A stretch of 44,397 nucleotides of DNA from an uncultured Lachnospiraceae bacterium (lineage in GTDB: Bacteria; Bacillota; Clostridia; Lachnospirales; Lachnospiraceae). Location of the stretch: the NCBI GenBank assembly GCA_949155905.1, contig CASCWU010000018.1, forward strand, positions 1 through 44,397, in the 5' to 3' direction. The notes below the pieces were generated by a model. The model had not been told where the DNA came from. It worked only from the letters and a program-made list of their open reading frames with translations, and did no database searches. Shown here piece by piece: positions 35,339 through 44,342 of the stretch; position 1 is the first letter of the stretch, and each line of letters opens with the position of its first letter. The translations under genes were made by a program, and so were the position numbers.

Positions 35339-36205
35339 ATGCTAAAGCTTGGAGAAATACAGACCTTGTTTGCCGTCAGACGTTCTGAGTATGGTATGTA
35401 CCTGGCAGAAACGGCAAAGACCAGCCAGGATGCCCCTGTTGTTTTGCTCCCAAACAACCAGACGCCGCGAGAGCTTTCCCCGGGAGATCCGATTGAGGTA
35501 TTCCTATATCGGGACTCGGAGGATCGGCTCGTAGCCACCACGACACACCCTGCCCTGACACTCGGCGGCCTGGCCGTCCTGCCGGTCAAGGAGGTCAACC
35601 GGATAGGAGCCTTTTTAAGCTGGGGCTTGGCAAAGGATCTGCTGCTGCCCTTTAGCGAACAGACTTACCGTGTCAAGGCCGGTGACTACGCCTTAGTCAG
35701 TCTCTATATCGACAAAAGCAGCCGCCTTTGTGCAACGATGAAGGTCTATTCCTATTTGGAAACCGATGCGCCTTATCAAAAAGAAGCCCTGGTATCCGGT
35801 ATTGTCTATGAGATAAGCAACACCCTGGGCGCCTTTGTCGCTGTCGATAACCGCTATTCCGCCCTGATCCCAAAGCAGGAGCTTTTCCGCCCGCTGACTC
35901 CGGGAGAACAAATCAACGCACGGATCTCCGGTATCCGGGAGGATGGCAAATTGACCCTCTCCCTTCGGGACAGGTCCTATCTCCAAATCCAGCCGGATGC
36001 CGTCCTGATCGAAGAAAGGCTTAAAGAAAACGGCGGCTTTCTTCCCCTCCATGACAAATCCCCTGCCGACGTGATAGGACAAGAGCTTTCTCTTAGCAAA
36101 AATGCCTTTAAGCGTGCCGTCGGACACCTGCTAAAAGAGGGGAAAATCACCTTAGAAGAAAACGGCATCCGCCTTGTGTCCTCCGCATCTAAAAACACCT
36201 ACTGA
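35339..36205 (+). CDS. cvfB: CvfB-like S1 RNA-binding protein
   Basis: A 288-residue protein of the CvfB/YitL type. Repeated S1-like OB folds are visible (LGEIQTLFAVRRSEYGMYL at the N-terminus, VSGIVYEISNTLGAFVAVDNRYSALI at about 149-174). A C-terminal winged-helix segment ends SKNAFKRAVGHLLKEGKI. In S. aureus CvfB is a virulence-gene regulator; in most Firmicutes the role is unknown. AAAGGAGAATGTGTT precedes the ATG, 13 bp after the thioesterase. It ends convergently with yvyF, overlapping by 7 bp. Confidence 0.88.
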   Translation: MLKLGEIQTLFAVRRSEYGMYLAETAKTSQDAPVVLLPNNQTPRELSPGDPIEVFLYRDSEDRLVATTTHPALTLGGLAVLPVKEVNRIGAFLSWGLAKDLLLPFSEQTYRVKAGDYALVSLYIDKSSRLCATMKVYSYLETDAPYQKEALVSGIVYEISNTLGAFVAVDNRYSALIPKQELFRPLTPGEQINARISGIREDGKLTLSLRDRSYLQIQPDAVLIEERLKENGGFLPLHDKSPADVIGQELSLSKNAFKRAVGHLLKEGKITLEENGIRLVSSASKNTY

Positions 36206-36603
36206 TCCAAAAAGTGCATTTTATCTTTGTTATGCTCCGGCTTTTTCACCTCTGGAGCCTTTGGCTTTTCATATAAGCCATCCAAACGAGTGGCCATTTT
36301 CGCTTTACAGGATTCGCAAAAACGTCCGGTGCGGATCATTGCTCCGCAGTGTTCACATTCGATCCCAATCTGCGAATCCTCCGTAAAGCTTAACCGCTCC
36401 TCCCGCACCCAACGCTTGATCTGGGCAACCGATACCTCACAGGCCTCGGAAATCGCCTTCAATCCGGCATGCGGATTTTCCCGTACATAATCCTTTGTCA
36501 CCTGAAATTTTTCCTCTAGTATCTTTCGGCATGCCTGGCAAAGCGGCACGCCCCCCATGTGGTTAAACAGCCTTCCGCATCCCTTACAATTAATGACTTC
36601 CAT
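36199..36603 (-). CDS. YvyF-like flagellar-operon zinc-ribbon protein
   Basis: A 134-residue protein with four CxxC motifs in two zinc-ribbon-like pairs: CKGC and CQAC at the N-terminus, CEHC and CESC at about 84-98. Between them is a helix-turn-helix-like region (LKAISEACEVSVAQIKRWV, about 48-66). B. subtilis YvyF is encoded between comFC and flgM; here the gene follows comFC by 21 bp. Function is unknown, perhaps a regulator of flagellar genes. flgM is absent; the next gene is convergent. Confidence 0.83.
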   Translation of the reverse strand: MEVINCKGCGRLFNHMGGVPLCQACRKILEEKFQVTKDYVRENPHAGLKAISEACEVSVAQIKRWVREERLSFTEDSQIGIECEHCGAMIRTGRFCESCKAKMATRLDGLYEKPKAPEVKKPEHNKDKMHFLDQ

Positions 36604-36624
36604 TTTTCCCTCACTCCTAGCTTT

Positions 36625-37347
36625 TTATACTCCTGTTCCAATACAAAGACACAACAGATAGACACTCCTTACCCCTGCCTGACGCAATACCTGAGAGCAG
36701 GCTTCTACGGTACTGCCGGTAGTATAAATATCATCGACTAACAGGATGCATGACGGCGGATTTTCTGCTGTCTGGCTGTGTAGATTAACCGAAAAAGCAG
36801 TCTCTACATTCTTCTGTCTCTCCTTTGGCCCCAGCTCCTTCTGCGGTCTGGTTGCCCTGCTTCGCACTAAAAAATCGGTTATCAGAGGAAGTCCAAGTCC
36901 TGCTGCTATCCCTGCTGCCAACAACTCGGCCTGATTATACCCCCGCTCCTGCCGCCTGGTTTTATAAAGCGGAACCGGAAGCACCGCCAAAAGCTCCAAC
37001 GCCAAAAGCCGCTCCCTGTACTCCTCTAATAGCTGTTCTACATAAAAATCCGCATATTCCTGTCTGCCCTTATACTTAAACTCCTGAATCGAACGCTTCA
37101 TTACCGCATCATACTGCCAGAGAGCAAAGCCCCGTTCATAGGAGAATTCCCGTACTTCACAATCCGGACAGTAAACCCGCTCCCTTCGCTCCAGTTCCTT
37201 TCCGCACCGAAAGCACCTTGCTCCCGAAAGCCTTCTCTGCCGTTTCTTACAGCCTGGACAGGCCAGCTCTCCTTTCGGCAGCGCAATATCCCCGCATAGC
37301 GGGCAGCGTCTTGGATAAAGCCATTCTATTACGGTCTCCCACAGCAT
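36625..37347 (-). CDS. comFC: ComF-family phosphoribosyltransferase-like protein
   Basis: A 240-residue protein. N-terminal zinc motifs (CPLC, CPGC, CFRC, CPDC within residues 15-64) precede a type I phosphoribosyltransferase domain with the PRPP motif ILLVDDIYTTGSTVEA near the C-terminus. In transformable bacteria ComFC is needed for DNA uptake, with roles in the cytosol near the membrane. It has a consensus promoter 45 bp upstream and is followed by yvyF. No comEC or comFA is in the window, so competence itself is not shown. Confidence 0.92.
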   Translation of the reverse strand: MLWETVIEWLYPRRCPLCGDIALPKGELACPGCKKRQRRLSGARCFRCGKELERRERVYCPDCEVREFSYERGFALWQYDAVMKRSIQEFKYKGRQEYADFYVEQLLEEYRERLLALELLAVLPVPLYKTRRQERGYNQAELLAAGIAAGLGLPLITDFLVRSRATRPQKELGPKERQKNVETAFSVNLHSQTAENPPSCILLVDDIYTTGSTVEACSQVLRQAGVRSVYLLCLCIGTGV

Positions 37348-37391
37348 AGCTATTTATTCTGTCATGCTTCATTCCGGTAAATCCTGTTCTT

Positions 37392-37420
37392 ATTTTAACA
37401 CAATCTACCCGGCTAGTCAA
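37392..37420 (-). promoter_or_regulatory. Promoter of comFC-yvyF
   Basis: TTGACT (37415-37420), 17 nt, TAAAAT (37392-37397) with TGTGT before the -10, on the minus strand. It lies in the 93-bp gap after recD2, so comFC can be expressed apart from recD2. Confidence 0.7.
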
Positions 37421-37440
37421 AGACGTTTTTATCGTATTTC

Positions 37441-39750
37441 CTAAAGCATCTCCCGGATACAGCCTGCCAGCCCGGAATATCGTTTCATTTCGCTGACGTT
37501 TTCGATCATATGCTGTACCATAGCCTCGCTTCCAACAATTGTCACACACTGCTTGGCACGGGTGACAGCCGTATACAAAAGATTCCGGTTAAACAGCATC
37601 CGCGGCCCGCTCAAAATCGGCAGTACAACCGCCGGATATTCACTTCCCTGGGATTTGTGTATGGTAATCGCATAAGCTAACTCCAGCTCGTCCAACTGAG
37701 AAAAGGGGTATTCTACCAGCCTTCCCTCCTCAAACTCCACGGTCATCGTCTCGGCAAAGGAATTGATCTGGCGCACCACTCCGGCATCTCCGTTAAAAAT
37801 CCCCATCCCGCTATCGATTACCGTACTATGCTGGCTGCGGATTTCCCAGGCAAGCTGATAGTTGTTCCGGATCTGCATCACCTTATCTCCCTCCCGGAAC
37901 AGACCGTCCCCTACCTCACGCTCCTGTTTCTCTGGGGCAGGCGGGTTCAGATACTTTTGCAGCAGCCGGTTTAAATGCTCCACTCCCAGTTCTCCCTTGC
38001 GCATCGGAGTTAAAACCTGGATATCAAACATACTGGCATGGACGTATTTCGGCATCTTTTCTTGTACCAGACTTAAAATCACCCGTTGAATCAATAACGT
38101 GTCTGACCGCTTTAATAAAAAGAAATCCCGGCTCTTGTTATCGAGTACTAGCGATTCTCCCCGATGGATTTTATGGGCATTGACGATAATGTCGCTCTCG
38201 GCGGCCTGACGGAAAATTTTATTGAGCAGCACCACCTGAAAGGCTTGGGATTCTATCATATCCCGCAAAACGTTTCCCGGCCCAACGGAGGGAAGCTGGT
38301 TGACATCCCCTGCCAAAATCAGTCTTGTTCCGACCGGAACCGCCTTTAATAAGGCGTACATCAGCGTAATGTCTACCATGGACATTTCATCTATGATAAT
38401 CACATCGGCCTCTAACGGATTCATCTCATTCCGCTCAAAATTCATCCGGTTTTGTTCCTTCTGCTCTGCAATCGCTTCCGGGCTTCCGGTCAGCTCTAAG
38501 AGCCGGTGGATCGTCTGGGCATCGTGCTTGGTTGCCTCCTGCATCCGTTTGGCGGCGCGGCCAGTCGGCGCAGCCAGCAAAATTTCCATTTGCTCTGCCT
38601 CAAACAGCCGGATAATCGAATTGATTGTCGTCGTCTTTCCGGTGCCTGGCCCTCCGGTAATGATCAGCAAGCCGTTTTTCACAGATTCCATCACGGCCTG
38701 CCGCTGCATTTCCTCTAACCTCAGTCCGCTTTCCTTCTCAATCGCCGCCACCCGCTGCAGCAGCCTGGCCTCGTCTACCTCACAGGTGACGTTTAAATCA
38801 CAGAGCATCCGCGCTACGTTTAGCTCCATATAATAAAAACTGCTGTGATAAATTGCCTCCATAAACGGAACCTCTGCTGACGCTGCCGCATCTGATGCAG
38901 CCGAAGGATCGGAAGCTGCCTGGGTATCAGTGCTGTAAAAAGAGGGGAGGCGTTTCCGCACAATCCGCCGCTCCATCACCAGATCCGTCAAAAGCCGTTC
39001 CAGCTCTTCTATCGGAACTCCTAGTAGCTCCTTCGTCTGCTGCTCCAAATCCTCCCGCAGCAAATAGGTATGCCCGTTCCCGGCGGCCCGCTGCAACACA
39101 TAGAGCAGCCCGGCCTTCATCCGGTATTCGGAGTCCTGCCCGATGCCAAGTTTTCCGGCAATTTCATCTGCCAGCTTAAAGCCAATCCCATGCACCTCCT
39201 CTGCCAGACGGTAGGGATTCTGGCGCATGACTTCATACATCCTGGCGCCGTACTGCTTATAAATCTTAACTGCCAGATGATTGGATATTCCGTATTTCTG
39301 CAAAAAAAGCATCGCTCCCCGCAGCTCCCGCTTTTCCTCGAACTGCTCGGCGATCTCCCTGGCCTTCCGTTCGCTGATGCCCTTTACTTTAGAAAGGCAT
39401 TCCGGCTCCTCCTCGATCACCCGAAAGGTGTCTTGGCCGAATTTTTTGACGATTCTGGCCGCCAGCGCCGGGCCGATTCCTTTAATCGCGCCCGAACCCA
39501 GATACCGCTCCATCGCCACCGCATCCTCCGGCTCCCGGATTTCATAACTTTTGACCTGAAACTGCTCTCCATAGACCGGATGAGCCATCCTGCTTCCTTC
39601 TGCCTCTAAATATTCGCCTTCGCTGACAGACGAAAAATAACCCACACAGGTTATCTCCTCCTCCTTGGTCGATAGGGATAACACTGTGTAGGCATTGTCA
39701 GTATTTTGATATACAATTTTCTCTATGTATCCTGTTATCTGCTCTGACAT
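37441..39750 (-). CDS. recD2: RecD2-type SF1B DNA helicase
   Basis: A 769-residue 5'-3' helicase of the RecD2 type, without RecBC partners here. The N-terminal region carries helix-hairpin-helix motifs (GSGAIKGIGPALAARIV, LSKVKGISERKAREIAEQ). The motor has Walker A TGGPGTGKTT, LAAPTGRAAKRM, Walker B IIDEMSMVD, LAGDVNQLPSVGPG, and the C-terminal AYAITIHKSQGSEYPAVV and YTAVTRAKQ motifs. AGGAGGAGCTGC precedes the ATG. It follows the rod-binding protein by 29 bp, with its own promoter not visible. Confidence 0.95.
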   Translation of the reverse strand: MSEQITGYIEKIVYQNTDNAYTVLSLSTKEEEITCVGYFSSVSEGEYLEAEGSRMAHPVYGEQFQVKSYEIREPEDAVAMERYLGSGAIKGIGPALAARIVKKFGQDTFRVIEEEPECLSKVKGISERKAREIAEQFEEKRELRGAMLFLQKYGISNHLAVKIYKQYGARMYEVMRQNPYRLAEEVHGIGFKLADEIAGKLGIGQDSEYRMKAGLLYVLQRAAGNGHTYLLREDLEQQTKELLGVPIEELERLLTDLVMERRIVRKRLPSFYSTDTQAASDPSAASDAAASAEVPFMEAIYHSSFYYMELNVARMLCDLNVTCEVDEARLLQRVAAIEKESGLRLEEMQRQAVMESVKNGLLIITGGPGTGKTTTINSIIRLFEAEQMEILLAAPTGRAAKRMQEATKHDAQTIHRLLELTGSPEAIAEQKEQNRMNFERNEMNPLEADVIIIDEMSMVDITLMYALLKAVPVGTRLILAGDVNQLPSVGPGNVLRDMIESQAFQVVLLNKIFRQAAESDIIVNAHKIHRGESLVLDNKSRDFFLLKRSDTLLIQRVILSLVQEKMPKYVHASMFDIQVLTPMRKGELGVEHLNRLLQKYLNPPAPEKQEREVGDGLFREGDKVMQIRNNYQLAWEIRSQHSTVIDSGMGIFNGDAGVVRQINSFAETMTVEFEEGRLVEYPFSQLDELELAYAITIHKSQGSEYPAVVLPILSGPRMLFNRNLLYTAVTRAKQCVTIVGSEAMVQHMIENVSEMKRYSGLAGCIREML

Positions 39751-39779
39751 GCAGCTCCTCCTATTGGAATTCCAGCCTG

Positions 39780-40142
39780 CTATACTCTCTTCATCGAATC
39801 ATAAAGCATCTGTGCAATTCCAAATTCGCCCTTTTCTACAGCGTTTGACGCATAGTTCTGATAGAGGATATCTTTAAAGTTCGCCAGATAGTCATTCTCC
39901 TCCTCGTCCTCATCCTTCATCACCGTTTTTTCCATTCCTTTGAATACCTGCTCGATAAAATAGCTTTCAAAGGATCGGCAGGCTTCCATCAGCTCCTTAT
40001 CCTCTGCCTCCGACGCTCCCTCCGAAGCAGCCGGGAGCCGATCTAACGTATCCTTTAGCTTATCTGCAGAACCAGCTGCCGTCCCCAAGGTGTCCATTAA
40101 ATTGCTGTAATAGCTGGTTCCAATGCCTCCTATACCACTCAT
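39780..40142 (-). CDS. Flagellar rod-binding protein (FlgJ N-terminal type)
   Basis: A 120-residue protein resembling the rod-binding domain of FlgJ, without the muramidase domain that enteric FlgJ has. The conserved part (ACRSFESYFIEQVFKGMEKT, about 54-73) is followed by a short acidic stretch and ANFKDILYQNYASNAVEKG with GIAQMLYDSM at the end. It probably caps or assembles the flagellar rod in the periplasm-like wall space. GGGGGAGCTTAG precedes the ATG. It follows flhP by 16 bp. Confidence 0.88.
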   Translation of the reverse strand: MSGIGGIGTSYYSNLMDTLGTAAGSADKLKDTLDRLPAASEGASEAEDKELMEACRSFESYFIEQVFKGMEKTVMKDEDEEENDYLANFKDILYQNYASNAVEKGEFGIAQMLYDSMKRV

Positions 40143-40158
40143 CTAAGCTCCCCCTTCT

Positions 40159-41022
40159 TTAACGCCTTAAATTGTTGGCCTGCTGCAGCATTTCATCCGA
40201 TGCCGTAATGATCTTGGAATTCAGTTCGTAAGCTCTCTGCGCAACGATCATATTGACCATTTCGTCTACCGCCTGCACGTTCGAGGCTTCGAGATACCCT
40301 TGCTTCACCACGCTCTCCTTTAAGCCGGTATCCTGACCCTCTATCCTGGCCGCGCCGGAGGCATCGGACTGATACAAGAGGCTGCCTCCTGCCTTGATCA
40401 GACCGGATGGGTTGTTAAACTGCGCTACGCCGATTCTTCCTATCAAATCATAAGAAACTGTATCCGTACCCCGTACTTCCCGCAATACCTGACCGGACTC
40501 GTCGATTATGATATCATCCACACTCCAGTTTTGCGCCGGATTTGTCTGTGCGCCATCGGTAGCCTGACGCTGCCAGAGAACAATTTCCTGTCCTTGGCTG
40601 TTTAATACCGGATTTCCGTCCGAGGTTGCCAAAATCACATTTCCCTGTGTTGTCAGAGATGCCTGAAAGGCTCCGCTCCTCGTATAAGCCGTCTCTCCTG
40701 CCGTATCTCGTACCATAAAAAAGCCGTTTCCCTGAATCCCCAGATCAAACGGGCCGTCTGAGGCCGTCAGCGGTCCCTGGACAAAAATAGACTGAATCGC
40801 GGAATTCCGTACTCCAGAACCTACCTGAATCGCCGTTGCCTTAGGATTTCCCTCACTGTCGGTCGAGGCCTCCCTAATCGTCTGATACAACAGGGATTTA
40901 AACTCCGCTGTCTCTTTTTTATATCCGATGGTATTGATATTGGACAGATTGTGTGCAATCGTATCCAGATTTGTCTGCTGTGACAGCATACCGGAGGATG
41001 CCGTCCATAACGATCTCATCAT
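40159..41022 (-). CDS. flhP: Flagellar rod/hook-basal-body protein (FlgG-like)
   Basis: A 287-residue FlgG-family protein. The N-terminus (SLWTASSGMLSQQTNLDTIA, then HNLSNINTIGYKKE) and C-terminus (VVKQGYLEASNVQAVDEMVN, MIVAQRAYELNSKII) are the conserved rod/hook helical ends. GNGFFMV lies in the middle. It is exported by the flagellar type III system. The ATG at 41022 has AGGAGG 9 nt upstream; a second ATG follows at once. By position next to mbl and the FlgF-like gene it corresponds to B. subtilis FlhP. Confidence 0.9.
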   Translation of the reverse strand: MMRSLWTASSGMLSQQTNLDTIAHNLSNINTIGYKKETAEFKSLLYQTIREASTDSEGNPKATAIQVGSGVRNSAIQSIFVQGPLTASDGPFDLGIQGNGFFMVRDTAGETAYTRSGAFQASLTTQGNVILATSDGNPVLNSQGQEIVLWQRQATDGAQTNPAQNWSVDDIIIDESGQVLREVRGTDTVSYDLIGRIGVAQFNNPSGLIKAGGSLLYQSDASGAARIEGQDTGLKESVVKQGYLEASNVQAVDEMVNMIVAQRAYELNSKIITASDEMLQQANNLRR

Positions 41023-41107
41023 TGTATTATGCCTCCTGATTTTCTCTGCAGCCGTCCGCTGCACCATCTGTTGCTTTTCTTTTTGTTATATCCATGCTGC
41101 TCTCAGG

Positions 41108-41884
41108 TTATCCGACTCGTCCAACCGAAGTCGTCGCCTGTTCTAGCATGCTGTCGGTCGTCTGGATAACCTTCTGATTTGCCTCATATGCCCTGGTAAT
41201 GTTGATCATTTCTACCATTTCCCGTACGGAATTGACATTCGACTGCTCGATAAAACCCTGCATAATCAAGGCGGAAGTCTCCTGTTCCTCGGCTCCCTCT
41301 ATCGTCTCGTACATATTGTCACCGTATTTATTCAGATAATCATAATCTGCAAAATCCCGGACTACGATATTGTCTATCACCACACCGTCTGCCCGCACAG
41401 TTCCGTCTGGACTGATGCTGACCTCGGTCGCCTCGGTCGGAATCTGTAAATTCCCGGACTCGCTCTGCAGGTTATTCCCATAGGCATCTACGATCAAGCC
41501 GTCATTCGTCATCCTGAAATTGCCGTCTCTGGTATATTTGATCGATTCCTCTCCGTTTTGATTCACCACACGGAGCGCAAAGAAGCCTTTGCCCTCTAAC
41601 GCCAGGTTAAAGGTATTTCCGGTTTCCCGTACAGAGCCTTGCTTATAATCGGTGTATACCTCTCCCAGCTTCACACCAAGGCTCATCTTTCCGACAGGCC
41701 GATCTGACCACGCCTCAGATACGTCCCGGATCTTGATCGCCATCACATCATCAAATGACTGGTTGGCTACGCTTTCCTCTTTATAACCGGCTGTCGATAC
41801 GTTCGCCAGGTTATTGGAAATAATATCCAGTCTATATTGCTCGTTTTTCATTCCGGTATATGCGGTATATAACGTCCTTACCAT
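41108..41884 (-). CDS. flhO: Flagellar rod/hook-basal-body protein (FlgF-like)
   Basis: A 258-residue protein of the same rod/hook family. It starts LYTAYTGMKNEQYRLDIISN and contains NNLANVSTAGYKEE, GKGFFALRV and the C-terminal MQGFIEQSNVNSVREMVEMI, RAYEANQKVI pattern. The ATG at 41884 is preceded by AAGGGGCAGAATAC. Adjacent to mbl, it matches B. subtilis FlhO. The gap of 85 bp to flhP holds no promoter I can see. Confidence 0.9.
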   Translation of the reverse strand: MVRTLYTAYTGMKNEQYRLDIISNNLANVSTAGYKEESVANQSFDDVMAIKIRDVSEAWSDRPVGKMSLGVKLGEVYTDYKQGSVRETGNTFNLALEGKGFFALRVVNQNGEESIKYTRDGNFRMTNDGLIVDAYGNNLQSESGNLQIPTEATEVSISPDGTVRADGVVIDNIVVRDFADYDYLNKYGDNMYETIEGAEEQETSALIMQGFIEQSNVNSVREMVEMINITRAYEANQKVIQTTDSMLEQATTSVGRVG

Positions 41885-41930
41885 GTATTCTGCCCCTTTT
41901 CTATCCAAACATCGTCTGCTGCTTTACAGC

Positions 41931-42920
41931 CTAATCTCTCTTTCCGCTTAAAAACTCTACGAATTTGCCTGTGCCAATCGCTACAGCAGTCATCGGATCC
42001 TCAGCGGTCATCGTATTGATTCCGGTTTTCTCCTCAATCAGCTCCTCTAAGCCATAAAGCAGGCTCCCGCCTCCTGTCAGCACAATGCCCCGATCAGCGA
42101 TATCGGCAGCCAGCTCCGGCGGTGTCTTCTCCAATACGCTATGCACGGCCTCTACTACCTGAGAGGTGGCCTCCTTGAGCGCCTCCTCTGTCTCCTCCGA
42201 ACTGACGGTGATCGTCTTTGGCAGACCCGTCACCAAATTCCTTCCTCTTACGTCAAAGGTCTCTACCTCCGGACGCCGATAGGCAGAGCCAATCTTAATC
42301 TTGATCTCCTCTGCCGTCCGTTCTCCGATCAACAGGTTATGCTTTTTTCTCATATAGCGGACAATCGCCTCGTCAAAATCATCTCCTGCGATCTTAATCG
42401 ACGTACTGACTACCGTGCCGCCCAGGGATATTACGGCGATGTCCGTCGTACCGCCTCCGATGTCTACGATCATATTGCCACACGGCCTGGAAATGTCGAT
42501 ACCAGCGCCAATCGCTGCCGCTATCGGCTCTTCGATAATCGCGACCTCTCTGGCTCCTGCCTGGTAGGTCGCGTCCTCTACCGCCTTCTTTTCTACCTCG
42601 GTTACGCCGCTCGGTACACAGACACTGATCCGTGGCTTACGGAAGCGCTGCCTGCCGCCTGCCTTCTGAATAAAGTATTTCATCATCTTTTCTGTCACGG
42701 TATAATCGGAAATCACACCCTGACGCAGCGGACGCACCGCTACAATATTGCCCGGCGTCCTGCCAAGCATCAGTCTCGCTTCCTCTCCGATTGCTTTAAT
42801 CTTGCCAGAGTCACGGTCAAAGGCAACTACGGACGGCTCCTTCAATACAACGCCTTTTCCTTTCATATACACCAGAACACTCGCCGTCCCCAAATCAATA
42901 CCAATATCACTTCCTAACAT
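41931..42920 (-). CDS. mbl: MreB/Mbl-type actin-like cell-shape protein
   Basis: A 329-residue bacterial actin that organises lateral wall synthesis beneath the membrane. It starts DIGIDLGTASVLVYMKGKG and contains VVAFDRDSGKIKAIG, GVISDYTVTEKMMKYFI, PSGVTEVEKKAVEDA, GGGTTDIAVISLGG and LTGGGSLLYGLEELI. The start at 42920 has AAAGGAGCAACAGG upstream; an open frame reaches 43061 but lacks conservation signs. Placement directly upstream of flhO and flhP matches Mbl of B. subtilis, so I use mbl; MreB-like is equally safe. It has a promoter at 43073-43100 and a leader of about 145 nt. Confidence 0.93.
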   Translation of the reverse strand: MLGSDIGIDLGTASVLVYMKGKGVVLKEPSVVAFDRDSGKIKAIGEEARLMLGRTPGNIVAVRPLRQGVISDYTVTEKMMKYFIQKAGGRQRFRKPRISVCVPSGVTEVEKKAVEDATYQAGAREVAIIEEPIAAAIGAGIDISRPCGNMIVDIGGGTTDIAVISLGGTVVSTSIKIAGDDFDEAIVRYMRKKHNLLIGERTAEEIKIKIGSAYRRPEVETFDVRGRNLVTGLPKTITVSSEETEEALKEATSQVVEAVHSVLEKTPPELAADIADRGIVLTGGGSLLYGLEELIEEKTGINTMTAEDPMTAVAIGTGKFVEFLSGKRD

Positions 42921-43072
42921 CCTGTTGCTCCTTTCTTTTCCACACATACGTTTATCTATCCCTGCGAACGACCCAAATATGACCTTGTGCGCAAGCTGAG
43001 ATGCTTTGAAACGCCCCCGCCCGCCCTGCGGACGGCAGCGTATAAATCCCTCATTTGACATACCACGTATCC

Positions 43073-43100
43073 ATTATATACTAAACGGCGGAAAATTCAA
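43073..43100 (-). promoter_or_regulatory. Promoter of the mbl-flagellar unit
   Basis: TTGAAT (43095-43100), 16 nt, TATAAT (43073-43078) on the minus strand. The leader contains a GC-rich hairpin (CCGTCCGC / GCGGGCGG around AGG, near 43018-43038). Confidence 0.7.
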
Positions 43101-43121
43101 AGGATTTTTTGCAGGCAATTC

Positions 43122-44342
43122 TTAATTCTTTTTTACCATATCCAAATTTTGGGCAAGACCAGCCCCTCCGTCCTCCTTTAAATAGAAGCCGGAGCGGGTA
43201 ATCCGGGCGTCTATCTCCCCATCTCTGTCCGGATCGAGGTGAAAAAGCGTCTGGCTGCTTCCTAAATAAATAGCCCCGATTCCGGCTACGCCCAGTCCAA
43301 TTAACTGATCGTTTCCATTCTCGTCCTTTTTCCAAATCCGCAGCCGGTTAAAGATTTCGTCGTTCTCGTCAATCCATCCGTTTCCGTCCATATCAAACAC
43401 TGCCAAATCCGCAAAGCCATCGCCGCTCTTTGTCCCGAATAGCTCGCTGCCGTCGTTGATTTTGCCGTCTCCGTTCCGATCCAGCGCCAAAAAAGCGCTG
43501 TTTCCGGCCAATAACGATACGTTGTCTAACTCTCCGTCACAGTCTAAATCAAAATAAAACTCCTGGCCGCTGATCCGCACATTGTCACTGTCCAGACTTA
43601 TCACGAGCGGATCGACATAGCTCGCTTTCTGATAATGAAACTGGAAGGACGTCTCTTCTACAAAGCTTCTTGACAGAAAGGCATTTACATCAAAACGAAT
43701 CTTCCGGCCATCCGCCGTCTGCACCGTACCAGAGGAATAAAACGTGGTATTCTCTTCTTCCTCATACCGGAAGTTTTCCCTCACTTCCACCTCTGTATAC
43801 CGTATTCCGATATTGGTTAAGGGCAGTTCTGTCTTATCCGCCGCGGCAGATACCACTGTCCCGCCGGAGGTCTGCCCTTTGTTCCATGCCTGTACGCCCA
43901 ATACGCCGCTCTCTGTGGCGGCAAGCATCCTGGAAATCCGTTCCCGCTGCTGCCCCATCAACCGGCGGAACAGCTCAATCGGCGTCATTTTGCGGCTTCG
44001 CCCGTCCACCCCGAAGAGCAGCTCTAGCATATTCCGAAACGAATAAAATTCTACCCTTCCGGCATCGGTTAACTGATCGGCATAAGAATCCGCATCCTGC
44101 AGACGGCCAAAAAACGGATTCCCCGCCTGTAAGCCCTCCATCAGCTCCTGACGCCTTTTCTGGCTGTCCTCCTGCGTCTGCACATTCTGCTCGCTCTCCG
44201 TCTCAGCGGGCAAGGCGCCAATGCCCCCGGCGCCTACTGCATTTCGGATCGCTCCCCAGCTCGACATGGAAACAGAAGCCGTCACCGTACTTTTCCAGGT
44301 TCTGGAAGAACCCATCGCTACATTACTTGACTGAATTACCAT
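43122..44342 (-). CDS. EF-hand-like calcium-binding-motif protein, unknown function
   Basis: A 406-residue protein with no signal peptide or membrane helix that I can see. The N-terminal 170 residues are Ser/Gly/Gln-rich and contain helical FYSFRNMLELLFG. The C-terminal part has four D-x-D-x-D-G type loops: DLDCDGELD (about 265), DRNGDGKINDGSE (288), DMDGNGWIDENDE (317) and DPDRDGEID (370). This pattern suggests calcium binding. Such proteins occur in Clostridia but I know no established role. The start is uncertain: the ATG at 44342 (GGGGGAATACG) gives MVIQSSNVAMGSSR, while a GTG at 44366 has AGGAGCGTAAGA upstream. It precedes mbl but the mbl promoter lies between. Confidence 0.75.
   Translation of the reverse strand: MVIQSSNVAMGSSRTWKSTVTASVSMSSWGAIRNAVGAGGIGALPAETESEQNVQTQEDSQKRRQELMEGLQAGNPFFGRLQDADSYADQLTDAGRVEFYSFRNMLELLFGVDGRSRKMTPIELFRRLMGQQRERISRMLAATESGVLGVQAWNKGQTSGGTVVSAAADKTELPLTNIGIRYTEVEVRENFRYEEEENTTFYSSGTVQTADGRKIRFDVNAFLSRSFVEETSFQFHYQKASYVDPLVISLDSDNVRISGQEFYFDLDCDGELDNVSLLAGNSAFLALDRNGDGKINDGSELFGTKSGDGFADLAVFDMDGNGWIDENDEIFNRLRIWKKDENGNDQLIGLGVAGIGAIYLGSSQTLFHLDPDRDGEIDARITRSGFYLKEDGGAGLAQNLDMVKKN

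Noticed and set aside
42141..42917. A 258-codon plus-strand frame antisense to mbl
   Set aside because: Shadow of a conserved gene; no ribosome binding site and no recognisable protein family.
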